33,277 nucleotides of DNA from Acidimicrobiales bacterium. GTDB lineage: Bacteria > Actinomycetota > Acidimicrobiia > Acidimicrobiales > MedAcidi-G1. The translations under genes and the position numbers were made by a program. The notes below the pieces were generated by a model, which searched no databases, was not told the origin of the DNA, and saw only the letters and a list, made by a program, of their open reading frames with translations. The stretch covers positions 1 through 33,277 of the forward strand of contig JAQWTI010000018.1 in assembly GCA_029242745.1 (NCBI GenBank), read 5' to 3'. Every line of letters starts with the position of its first letter. Position 1 is the stretch's first letter. Positions 24,381 through 31,655 of the stretch are shown piece after piece.

Positions 24381-25214
24381 ATGTGCACCACCGGGGCTCT
24401 ACAGATGTCTGAAGGCAAATACCTCTTATTTAAGAATAAGGACTTCGGACGAATGAACTTCGACGACCGGATTGTTCTCACGCCAGAAATTTTTGGCGTC
24501 CGGGGGACAACGTCTTGGGCTGATAACGACTTGGGAGGCGACCAGTTCTCTGGATTCTCAATTGGAGCCAACAAGCACGGCCTCTTTTGCGCAGATTCAA
24601 ATGTGCGAGAAGAACCCGCCAAAGGCACCAACTATGACGTGCTCACTGAGATCGCTCTTACCGAGGGGTCTGATGTGGCTACTGCTGTTGCGGCTCTCGA
24701 GCAAGCGCTGAAAGTTGAGAGTTACTGGTGTGCCAATCTGATGTTGGTCGACTCCTCTAGCGTGGCTGTGGTTGAGATCAAGGGGTCCGAACTCCATTGT
24801 TCTTTTGAACCAGGTCTTGCAACCCGAACCAACCACCATGTGCACTTTGGTGTGACGGCAACTGATGATGATGTGGTTACCAGCGCGGACCGCTTGGACT
24901 GGTCGTATCAGCGTCTCTCCAGGGCTGTGGGTTTGCCTGATGTCCTGGAACTTCAGCGGAGCCATGATGGTGGAGAAACAGGAATCTGCAATCACAGTAG
25001 TTATGAGACGGTCTATTCGTACGTCCTAACGAGAACCGAAGAAGGGATTCGCCTTTCGGTCACGCAGGGTCATCCTTGCGGTAATGGCATGACCCAAGAA
25101 CTCTTGGTTCCACTTGGCGAGTCCTGGTCGATAAAAGCGGCGGAAGAATTTCGTTCAGCATTTCCTTCTGCTGACGGGGCCGTCTGGGCTCTGCTGAATA
25201 GATCAAGGCAGTGA
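24381..25214 (+). CDS. Ntn hydrolase with N-terminal cysteine (C45/penicillin-acylase-like)
   Basis: 277 residues from ATG 24381. The open frame runs upstream to 24252, but this start has CAGGTG before it and places a cysteine at position 2 (MCTTG), the hallmark of N-terminal-nucleophile hydrolases, where Cys becomes catalytic after methionine removal. FKNKDF at 17-22 and the SIGANKHGLFCADS strand pair are as in acyl-CoA:6-aminopenicillanate acyltransferase and choloylglycine-hydrolase-like enzymes. HFGVT and SHDGGETGICNHS occur later. Such enzymes hydrolyse or transfer amide-linked acyl groups. The longer start would bury the cysteine and lie in the GntR coding region. It probably acts on the amide compounds taken up by the transporter 200 bases downstream. 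Confidence 0.85.
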   Translation: MCTTGALQMSEGKYLLFKNKDFGRMNFDDRIVLTPEIFGVRGTTSWADNDLGGDQFSGFSIGANKHGLFCADSNVREEPAKGTNYDVLTEIALTEGSDVATAVAALEQALKVESYWCANLMLVDSSSVAVVEIKGSELHCSFEPGLATRTNHHVHFGVTATDDDVVTSADRLDWSYQRLSRAVGLPDVLELQRSHDGGETGICNHSSYETVYSYVLTRTEEGIRLSVTQGHPCGNGMTQELLVPLGESWSIKAAEEFRSAFPSADGAVWALLNRSRQ

Positions 25215-25235
25215 ATGGCGCGTCAGGTGGGTGCC

Positions 25236-25252
25236 ACAGAATCAACTTCTGT
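25236..25252 (+). terminator. Possible weak intrinsic terminator after the Ntn hydrolase gene
   Basis: ACAGAA and TTCTGT form a perfect six-base stem around TCAAC, 22 bases after the stop, followed by TTGCTTTTC. The stem is AT-rich and the T-run is interrupted, so it would end transcription only in part, if at all. Confidence 0.35.
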
Positions 25253-25331
25253 TTGCTTTTCAGTCGTTTGTCTTTTGGGCTTTTCCTTCAGTAGGAAATG
25301 CTATAAACTTACTCAAACTATGATATAACTT

Positions 25332-25347
25332 GCAGTCAGGTGACTGC
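25332..25347 (+). promoter_or_regulatory. 16-bp palindrome in the leader of the binding-protein gene
   Basis: GCAGTCA-GG-TGACTGC is a perfect inverted repeat with seven-base arms, directly after an AT-rich stretch (25300-25330) with -10-like TATGAT (25319) and TATAAC (25324). That is where an operator would block a starting polymerase. Two imperfect direct repeats, GCCGGTGGTT and GCCGGTTGTT (25347-25368), follow. No matching -35 was found. Confidence 0.45.
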
Positions 25348-25383
25348 CGGTGGTTATCGCCGGTTGTTGCTCAACACAGTCTT

Positions 25384-25402
25384 GAGTCTCGGATGGAGAC
25401 TC
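25384..25402 (+). promoter_or_regulatory. 5' leader hairpin before the binding-protein ribosome binding site
   Basis: GAGTCTC and GAGACTC pair perfectly around the loop GGATG. The hairpin ends about 10 bases before the ribosome binding site AGGGGGA (25414-25420) of ATG 25424. It may protect the mRNA 5' end or tune translation of this highly expressed type of gene. Confidence 0.4.
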
Positions 25403-25423
25403 GCTATACGTATAGGGGGACAG

Positions 25424-27178
25424 ATGAACGATCCGACAGAGAACAACGAACTTGATCAGTTGATTTCTGAGTATCGAGGTGGAACGGTCTCGCGCCGGCA
25501 CTTCGTAAAGATGGCGGGGAGTTTGGGAGTCGGTGTTGCGGCTGCCGGATCGATATTGGCGGCCTGCGGCTCAGATGAAGCAGCGGCTCCTGCGACGACT
25601 GCTGCTCCTGCGACGACTGCTGCTCCTGCGACGACTGCCGCGCCGACGACTACTGCTGGGCCGACCAGAGGTGGGACGCTCAAGGAAGGTTATGACCTCG
25701 ATTTTTCGAAGCATGACCCGATCACCACGAACTGGTACGACCCAGCCTTCTTTGCCATCTATGAGGCTCTCCTCACGAATGATCCTGATGGCAATGACAA
25801 TCATCAGTTGGCAACAAGTTTCAGCAAGTCGGCTGACGGCATGGAGTACCGGTTTGATATCGACCCGGCTGGGAAGTTCCATTCAGGGAAACCTGCTGAT
25901 GCTGCTGCGGTAGCTGATTTCCTGACCTTCTTTAAGGCAACATCGTTCATTGCGACGTTGGCTGCTCCGGTAGCAAGTTATGAATCCGAAGGCGACCAGT
26001 TGGTTGTCAAGATGAACAACCCTTGGGTTGGGGCTCTTGGCCCGCACAAGACCGGTTATTTCCGGGTTCTCTGCATGGACACCTGGAACGAAGCTGGGGG
26101 CATGGAGTCCACCACTTACGGGACAGAACTTGCTGATGGTACGGGTCCGTTCACACATGAGGAGTTTGTGCCCGGCAGCCATGTTCTCGTCAAGAGGTGG
26201 GACGACTACCCAGGTTCGAACACGGAGTACTTCGAAAATAAGGGAGCGGCGCATCTGGACGCTATTCGCTGGACCTTTATTCCTGAAGCCAGCCAGCGTG
26301 CAGTGCAGTTGGAAAATGGTGATATTCACACTCTTAAGGGCCCAGCCCCTCAGGACGTGAGCCGGTTGGAGAGCAACTCGGACGTCACCGTCTACCGCTT
26401 CCCTGAGTGGTCTGGCTACATCTTGACCATGAACCAGGATTGGGACGAGTACTTCGGGGATGTCAGGGTTCGGGCGGCGATTGCTCACCTGATTGATCGA
26501 GAAGCAATGAGTGACGCTGTCTTCTTCGGAGACGCAGTAGCCGATTATGGGCCACTGCCTCCGACGGACAAGTTCTACGACCCGGTGGTGGAGGAAATGA
26601 TTACCTACGACCCCGCCGCAGCTGCAGCCCTTATGACTGAAGCCGGTTGGGCCTTGAATGGTGACGGCATCTGGGAGAAGGACGGAACAGTTCTGTCGTT
26701 TGAATTTGCCGTTCAGGCCGAGTCAATTAATGAGGCAGTTGCCACTACAGCATCGGCGATGATGCGTGAAGGTGGTGTAGATGCCAAGGTCAACGTAGTT
26801 GACAGGGCGGTGATCTTCGAGAAGCAAGCCACGGAAGGTAAGGGAGCGGCACCAATGACGCTCTTCTACTGGCTGTGGCCGATTCCGATCGACGTTCTGA
26901 ACCTTTTCGTCAACAGTGCGACCATTCCTTTCCCGAACATGTCTCGTGCAAATGTGCCGGCGATTGATGCCGCTATGTCGGCGTGGACCAGCGCTGGCAC
27001 TGCGGAGGAAGGGCAAGCCGCTCAGTCGGCGTTCCAAGTGGCGTATTGCGAGAACGTGCCCTACGTTCCCATGGTTACGCGCAACGCTGTGTTTGCGAAG
27101 AGAAACAACGTCCATGGATGGCAGCCAACTCTTTGGAACCTCTATCCGTATTACAACGACGTTTGGATTGAAGGCTAA
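25424..27178 (+). CDS. ABC importer substrate-binding lipoprotein, peptide/nickel type (SBP family 5)
   Basis: 584 residues from ATG 25424, with a strong ribosome binding site (the frame extends upstream to 25340). A Tat signal with Arg24-Arg25 (SRRHFVK) and a hydrophobic stretch ends in the lipobox LAAC with Cys48, so it is exported folded and lipid-anchored. A flexible linker of APATTA repeats (about 54-79) holds it off the membrane. The rest is a family 5 binding protein: TLKEGYDLDF, FHSGKPADA, a GTGPF-like DGTGPFTHEEF, and DVRVRAAIAHLIDREAM. Ligands of this family are di- and oligopeptides, opines, nickel chelates and other amides or sugars. It heads the transporter operon; the first permease starts 33 bases later. 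Confidence 0.95.
   Translation: MNDPTENNELDQLISEYRGGTVSRRHFVKMAGSLGVGVAAAGSILAACGSDEAAAPATTAAPATTAAPATTAAPTTTAGPTRGGTLKEGYDLDFSKHDPITTNWYDPAFFAIYEALLTNDPDGNDNHQLATSFSKSADGMEYRFDIDPAGKFHSGKPADAAAVADFLTFFKATSFIATLAAPVASYESEGDQLVVKMNNPWVGALGPHKTGYFRVLCMDTWNEAGGMESTTYGTELADGTGPFTHEEFVPGSHVLVKRWDDYPGSNTEYFENKGAAHLDAIRWTFIPEASQRAVQLENGDIHTLKGPAPQDVSRLESNSDVTVYRFPEWSGYILTMNQDWDEYFGDVRVRAAIAHLIDREAMSDAVFFGDAVADYGPLPPTDKFYDPVVEEMITYDPAAAAALMTEAGWALNGDGIWEKDGTVLSFEFAVQAESINEAVATTASAMMREGGVDAKVNVVDRAVIFEKQATEGKGAAPMTLFYWLWPIPIDVLNLFVNSATIPFPNMSRANVPAIDAAMSAWTSAGTAEEGQAAQSAFQVAYCENVPYVPMVTRNAVFAKRNNVHGWQPTLWNLYPYYNDVWIEG
25586..25657 (+). repeat. 18-bp tandem repeat encoding the lipoprotein linker
   Basis: Four units of 18 bp (GCTCCTGCGACGACTGCT): two identical, the third with one change, the fourth diverged. 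They encode Ala-Pro-Ala-Thr-Thr-Ala repeats just after the lipidated cysteine. Copy number could vary between strains by slippage without a frameshift. Arg-rich antisense frames here are by-products of the repeat. Confidence 0.9.
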
Positions 27179-27211
27179 ACCTTCCCAGAGGTCGTTTCGA
27201 CTGCTACCAGG

Positions 27212-28159
27212 ATGACTGGAATTGAAAACTCCCGTTCATCCCATGCTCTGGCATGGGATGAACGGGTGGCAGCCTACGAAGAGGAAGTTAGAGCAAATCC
27301 TTGGCGTAAGAGATTAAGAGAGTTCACTCGCAACAAGCTCCTCTTTACGGGTTCCCTGTTAGGGATTGCGATAGTTGGACTTGGCTTGTTGGGCCCGTTG
27401 TTCCTGGGTAGTGACTACGCAGGACAGTCTCTGCGTAATACCCATTTACCCCCGTTTACAGATGGCTATTTTTTAGGAACAGATCAATACGGGCGGGATC
27501 TTCTGGTCAGGCTTTGTATAGGAATTCGGGTCTCGTTACTTGTGGCTGCCGCCATAACTTCCATAGCGTTGGTAGTGGGCATGGTGATGGGCATGTGCGG
27601 TGGTTTTCTGGGCGGCTACGTCGATCGGGTGGTGCGCTCAGTCACGGATTTCGTGTGGGGCTTTCCCCTTATTTTGGTGGCGGTGCTACTAGCCGGAGGT
27701 CTGGGGCAAGGGTTGCTTCCGGTCATTCTCGCTGTTGGGATAGTAAATATTGCGGCTATTACTCGTGTGGTGCGTGGCGAAGTCGTTGTTCTTCGAACCA
27801 AGGAGTTCGTAGAGGCTGCGCGCGCTTCTGGAGTCTCAAACTTCCGCATTATGTGGCGCCATTTACTTCCAAACGTAATGGCACCTGCTTTGGTGCTGGC
27901 CTCCTACTACGTGGCGGTCGCGATAATTGCAGAAGCTGGACTGTCTTTTATCGGACTAGGCGCACAGCCGCCACTCCCGAGCCTCGGGAAGATGGTGGCT
28001 GACGGCCGCGGATTTCTTAGGCTAAATCACTGGGAAAGTACAGTTCCGGGCATCGGTATAGCGGGACTGGTGCTATCGGTCAGTCTGATAGGTGATGGTC
28101 TAAGAGATGTTTTTGATCCTCAACTTCGGCATGAGGCCAAGGGAGTTGAGAAGGGGTGA
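27212..28159 (+). CDS. ABC importer permease, DppC/OppC type
   Basis: Inner-membrane permease, 315 residues. An N-terminal cytosolic stretch (1-40, with RKRLREFTRNK as in OppC) leads to a first membrane helix at about 44-65, then GTDQYGRDLL and five further helices. The ATPase-contacting EAA loop is at 201-220 (EAARASGVSNFRIMWRHLLP). It is placed before the DppB-type gene, the reverse of the usual dppB-dppC order. The ATG at 27212 has only a weak AGG before it. A perfect 36-base inverted repeat covers codons 7-18, and GTG 27266, at its edge, is a possible alternative start. Its stop overlaps the next start as GTGA. Confidence 0.94.
   Translation: MTGIENSRSSHALAWDERVAAYEEEVRANPWRKRLREFTRNKLLFTGSLLGIAIVGLGLLGPLFLGSDYAGQSLRNTHLPPFTDGYFLGTDQYGRDLLVRLCIGIRVSLLVAAAITSIALVVGMVMGMCGGFLGGYVDRVVRSVTDFVWGFPLILVAVLLAGGLGQGLLPVILAVGIVNIAAITRVVRGEVVVLRTKEFVEAARASGVSNFRIMWRHLLPNVMAPALVLASYYVAVAIIAEAGLSFIGLGAQPPLPSLGKMVADGRGFLRLNHWESTVPGIGIAGLVLSVSLIGDGLRDVFDPQLRHEAKGVEKG
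27231..27266 (+). repeat. Perfect 16-bp inverted repeat with TCTG loop at the start of the permease gene
   Basis: Left arm CCCGTTCATCCCATGC (27231-27246), loop TCTG, right arm GCATGGGATGAACGGG (27251-27266): sixteen uninterrupted base pairs, ten of them G-C. In RNA this would be a very stable hairpin between the lipoprotein and permease coding parts. There is no T-run after it, so it is not a standard terminator. A hairpin at this place usually protects the upstream binding-protein mRNA or limits permease translation. Confidence 0.85.
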
Positions 28160-29076
28160 AACATACCGCTAGTCGTCTCGTTTATACGGTCATTGTTCTA
28201 TTTGTAAGTTCTGTTGCTGTTTTCTATGCCATTCGGCTATCAGGAGGCGATGCAACAGCAGCGGCCCTTCCAGGCTCGGCAACCGAAGAATTCCGTGAGG
28301 AGTTTCGAGATCGACTGGGTTTAAACGAGCCGATTTATCAACAATACTTCACGTACATGGGTCGGATTCTCAGTGGCGATCCGGGGAACTCGTTGACCAA
28401 CAACAAGGCTCTCACCACCATGCTCTCAGAGCACGGGCGGAACAGTCTGATCCTAGGTGGGACAGCGTTTGGTCTCGTATTTCTGGTCGGTGTTCCGTTG
28501 GGAATTGTTGCTTCCCTTAGACGTAACAGTTGGGCCGATCAGGGCATCATGTCAATGTCGACCGTCGCTATGGCGGTGCCCAACTTCTGGTTAGCACTGC
28601 TTGCTGTGTGGTTGTTTGCTTCTCGACTCGGTTGGCTACCTTCGGCTGGTTGTTGTGGACCCAAGCATCTTATTTTGCCGGCGGTTGTTCTGGCTTTTGA
28701 GGGCATTGCGCTGACTGTGCGGATGACGCGCTCGTCCATGATTGAAAGCCAGAACAGCGACTATGTGAGAACGCTTCGTGCGGGAGGCCTTTCGGAATGG
28801 CGCATCACCTGTAAGCACGTGCTTCGGAACGCTCTAATACCGATCATCTCTTTAGCGGGACTACGAATAGGGCAAATAGTCGGCTATGCCCTCATTGTTG
28901 AGACTATTTTTGGATGGCCGGGGCTTGGTCAAGTATTGGTCAATGCGGTGTTGAGGAGGGACTACCCGGTAGCACAGTTCTTCTCACTTGTCTTGGTTGC
29001 TCTAGTGGTTGTAGGAAACTGGGTGGCAGATACCGGGTACACCATTGCTAATCCACGACTACGGAAGTCATCATGA
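28156..29076 (+). CDS. ABC importer permease, DppB/OppB type
   Basis: 306 residues. The first membrane helix is at about 8-27, followed by the periplasmic loop typical of DppB (FREEFRDRLGLNEPIYQQY, GDPGNS), then helices at about 97-120, 135-155 and 172-188. The EAA loop is at about 204-226 (VRTLRAGGLSEWRITCKHVL) and two more helices close the protein. It pairs with the DppC-type permease to form the translocation channel. GTG 28156 overlaps the previous stop (GTGA), and its own stop overlaps the ATPase start (ATGA, 29073-29076), so the three are translationally coupled. Confidence 0.95.
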   Translation: MKHTASRLVYTVIVLFVSSVAVFYAIRLSGGDATAAALPGSATEEFREEFRDRLGLNEPIYQQYFTYMGRILSGDPGNSLTNNKALTTMLSEHGRNSLILGGTAFGLVFLVGVPLGIVASLRRNSWADQGIMSMSTVAMAVPNFWLALLAVWLFASRLGWLPSAGCCGPKHLILPAVVLAFEGIALTVRMTRSSMIESQNSDYVRTLRAGGLSEWRITCKHVLRNALIPIISLAGLRIGQIVGYALIVETIFGWPGLGQVLVNAVLRRDYPVAQFFSLVLVALVVVGNWVADTGYTIANPRLRKSS

Positions 29077-30104
29077 GTTTCGTTGAGTCGAAAATTGGGC
29101 CAGGTGAGTCCGCACCGGGCCCAGAAAAGACTCCTGTTCTGGAAATTGAGGATCTGAGAATTTCCATCGCTAGTGCGGGATCGTCTTTTGAGGTGGTTAA
29201 AGGAGTCTCGCTCACCGTTTGTGAGAATGAGATCGTATGTTTAGTTGGAGAGAGTGGTTGCGGAAAATCGATGACCGCGCTTTCGGTCATGGGCCTTCTG
29301 CCGCGCGGGGTTGCCAGAGTCACTGAGGGCAAAATTAACTATGAGGGCCTAGATCTTCTCAGTCTGCAAAGCCGAGAACTTCGACGGTTGCGGGCAGAGT
29401 CGATTTCGATGATCTTCCAAGACCCCATTACTTCGCTTGACCCGGTATTCACTATCGGGAGCGTCCTCCAAGAGGTAGTGCGGTCACACAGGAATGTCAG
29501 TCGCGCTGAGGCTAAAGAAATCGCTGTCAGAGCGCTTGTTCAGGCCGAACTACCGGATGCGGCTGACCGCCTCGACAGCTATCCACATCAACTCTCTGGC
29601 GGAATGCGACAACGGGTCATGATTGCTCTTGCCATAGCGCTCGATCCGAGGGTCTTGATAGCCGATGAGCCCACCACTGCGCTGGACGTTACCGTTCAGG
29701 CTCAAATCCTAGAGAATCTCCGGGCACGTCAACGTGAACGGGAGATGGGGATGCTCTTGATTACCCACGATCTTGCAGTAGTTGCTTCGGTCGCTGACAG
29801 AGTAGCGGTCATGTATGCGGGTGAAATCGTTGAGGAGGCTCCAGTTGAGGAACTCTTCGCCGATCCCCAACACCCTTACACCCAGGGGCTTCTCAGGGCC
29901 CTGCCGGATATATCGGTATCACGTGCGGGTCTCTACAGCATCCCGGGTCGTGTTCCATCTCCACAGACCCCACCGCCTGGATGCTTGTTTGCCCCGCGAT
30001 GTGAGCATGTGCTTGATTCGTGCTGGGAAGGAAATCCAGAACTAAAACGTGAAGCAAATCGGAGTTTGCGCTGTTTCAATCCCCAACCCTTTGAGGTCCG
30101 CTAA
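29073..30104 (+). CDS. ABC importer ATPase, DppD/OppD type
   Basis: 343 residues. Walker A is at 59-66 (GESGCGKS), the Q-loop at Gln116 (IFQDP), the signature at 174-177 (LSGGMRQ), Walker B with Asp198-Glu199 (IADEP), and the switch His in LLITHDLAVV. The C-terminal part with GCLFAPRCEHVLDSC and a last Cys is the oligopeptide-transporter extension. These importers normally use two different ATPases; the second one, DppF-like, is encoded on the other strand at 32808-33277. The last base of its TAA is the first base of the next gene's ATG. Confidence 0.95.
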   Translation: MSFVESKIGPGESAPGPEKTPVLEIEDLRISIASAGSSFEVVKGVSLTVCENEIVCLVGESGCGKSMTALSVMGLLPRGVARVTEGKINYEGLDLLSLQSRELRRLRAESISMIFQDPITSLDPVFTIGSVLQEVVRSHRNVSRAEAKEIAVRALVQAELPDAADRLDSYPHQLSGGMRQRVMIALAIALDPRVLIADEPTTALDVTVQAQILENLRARQREREMGMLLITHDLAVVASVADRVAVMYAGEIVEEAPVEELFADPQHPYTQGLLRALPDISVSRAGLYSIPGRVPSPQTPPPGCLFAPRCEHVLDSCWEGNPELKREANRSLRCFNPQPFEVR

Positions 30105-30787
30105 TGGAACCACTTGCGATTGAGATCAGAGTCAGCGAGGAGTTGGTTGTTCGTGGACAGGAATGGCCAGTGCAGGGACCTCCAGTTGTCATGGTCCACG
30201 ATCTCAATGAAGATCTTGACTGCTGGAAAGGTGCTGACCGCCTGCTGGCAGAGCGGGGCTTTAGGGTCATCACGCTTGATTTGCCCAACCACGGACTGTC
30301 TGATGACGAATCGGAAGATGACTCACTTCTAGAAAATTTGACTGAGGTGATCAAGAGTGTTGCCGAGGTTTGGGGCCCACTCGGATTATGTTCCTACGGA
30401 TCGGTGTCTTCTGAACTCTGTGAGATGCGGGGGCCGGATGCACCAATGACGCATGTGATGATTTCACCCAGGGCTCGACAAGGGGGCTCTGGTTTACCTC
30501 CTGACCTAGAACACCAGATGTCTCAATTGGTGATTGCAGCCACGAATGATGGTGACCGATCAGAGGAGGCGCGGGCGCTATTTGACAGTCTTGGGGCTAA
30601 GAAACTTTGGGCCTCAGTGGCTGCAAACGTCCATGGCCCAGACCTAATCAAGAGTCACACTCATCTTGTCGACGATATGGCGATATTCCTTCGACGAACT
30701 CTTGTTTCGGCTCACTTAGAATGGACCGCCGCTACCCATGAAAAGGCTGCAGCCGACTTTCGTACCGCTGAGTCAGAAGGCGAATAG
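30104..30787 (+). CDS. Degenerate alpha/beta-hydrolase-like protein
   Basis: 227 residues with an alpha/beta-hydrolase N-terminal half: VVMVHDLNEDLDCW (oxyanion region, with His-Asp instead of His-Gly), GFRVITLDLPNHGLSD, and an elbow LCSYG with Ser97, where the usual first Gly is Leu. The C-terminal acid and the GHxxxxE-type histidine are not recognisable, and the protein is short. It may be an inactive or altered member, or a lipase-like enzyme with a different base. It overlaps the ATPase stop by one base, so it is made with the transporter. Its 3' end overlaps the convergent amidohydrolase gene by 15 bases. Confidence 0.75.
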   Translation: MEPLAIEIRVSEELVVRGQEWPVQGPPVVMVHDLNEDLDCWKGADRLLAERGFRVITLDLPNHGLSDDESEDDSLLENLTEVIKSVAEVWGPLGLCSYGSVSSELCEMRGPDAPMTHVMISPRARQGGSGLPPDLEHQMSQLVIAATNDGDRSEEARALFDSLGAKKLWASVAANVHGPDLIKSHTHLVDDMAIFLRRTLVSAHLEWTAATHEKAAADFRTAESEGE

Positions 30788-31642
30788 CGAGGCGGCTGTG
30801 CCGCCACGAATGAGATTTCGTTCAGCATCGCTAATGGTAGGCAGTAGGTGATCCACCAAAGCTAGTTGTTCTGGGTACCCCGGCTCCGAGAGGATCCACG
30901 GAAAGTCTGAAGCCCAGAGCATTCGACTCGCTCCGAAAGTCCCGACGAGGGCTTCTGCTACTGGAATCATTTCTAGGTAGGGGTAAGGCCCGTGGCTGAA
31001 GGCGTATTGACCAGAGAAGTGGACGTAGGTGTTTGACTTCTGAGCAACTCGAGCGAGGAGCTCCAGCGTGGGTGGTGGGATATTGGTAGTGAAGTGAGGT
31101 CGACGGTGTTCGTCCACGGCGAGGTTGTCGATAGTAACCATGAAGCCAGAGTGGTTGAACACGGTTACAAGGTCGGGAAGCAACTCCAGCACCTTTTCGT
31201 AGAGTTCGACCTGCTGTGGTTCGGAATAGAACCAGACCCGTAAACCACGTTCCTCCATTGCCTGGAAGAGTGGGAATAGTTCATACTCTTCGGGGTCGTC
31301 GGCCAGGGAGGCGTTGGGGTCAACTCCGCTAACTCGGATTCCTTGGATCCCACTGGTTTCCATCCGACGGTCGAGATCTTGTGCGATGTCGACTGATTCG
31401 GGGTCATGGTTGCCGATGCCAACGAATTGCCCAGGAAAATGGTCTCGAAGATCGGTTAGATATTCATCTTGGGGGCCGAGGGGTACGACGATCGCCTTGT
31501 CCACACCTGCCGTTTCCATTACCTGGAGCAAATCCTCGGCTAGTACTTCCATCTCGGCATCGGCCATCCCTGGGTAGACAGTGCGCGGGTAGGCCGCGGA
31601 TACCGCCTTAAAGAGATGAAGGTGGGCGTCGATTACTTCCAT
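30773..31642 (-). CDS. Amidohydrolase-2-family metal-dependent hydrolase or decarboxylase
   Basis: 289 residues from ATG 31642, with GGAGG before it (an in-frame TTG at 31648 also exists). A TIM barrel beginning MEVIDAHLHLF gives His7 and His9 as metal ligands. A middle FNHSG supplies another His, and WASDFPW near the end supplies the catalytic Asp. This branch includes ACMSD-like decarboxylases and 2-pyrone-4,6-dicarboxylate lactonase-like hydrolases. The substrate is unknown. It is last in a minus-strand run with the second ABC ATPase and the second aminotransferase (13 bases upstream), converging on the transporter operon. Confidence 0.9.
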   Translation of the reverse strand: MEVIDAHLHLFKAVSAAYPRTVYPGMADAEMEVLAEDLLQVMETAGVDKAIVVPLGPQDEYLTDLRDHFPGQFVGIGNHDPESVDIAQDLDRRMETSGIQGIRVSGVDPNASLADDPEEYELFPLFQAMEERGLRVWFYSEPQQVELYEKVLELLPDLVTVFNHSGFMVTIDNLAVDEHRRPHFTTNIPPPTLELLARVAQKSNTYVHFSGQYAFSHGPYPYLEMIPVAEALVGTFGASRMLWASDFPWILSEPGYPEQLALVDHLLPTISDAERNLIRGGTAASLFAF

Positions 31643-31655
31643 GATCAACCTCCGG

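Noticed and set aside
25571-25882. Arg/Ser-rich antisense frame over the lipoprotein gene
   Set aside because: Low-complexity by-product of the 18-bp repeat that encodes the Ala-Pro-Thr linker.
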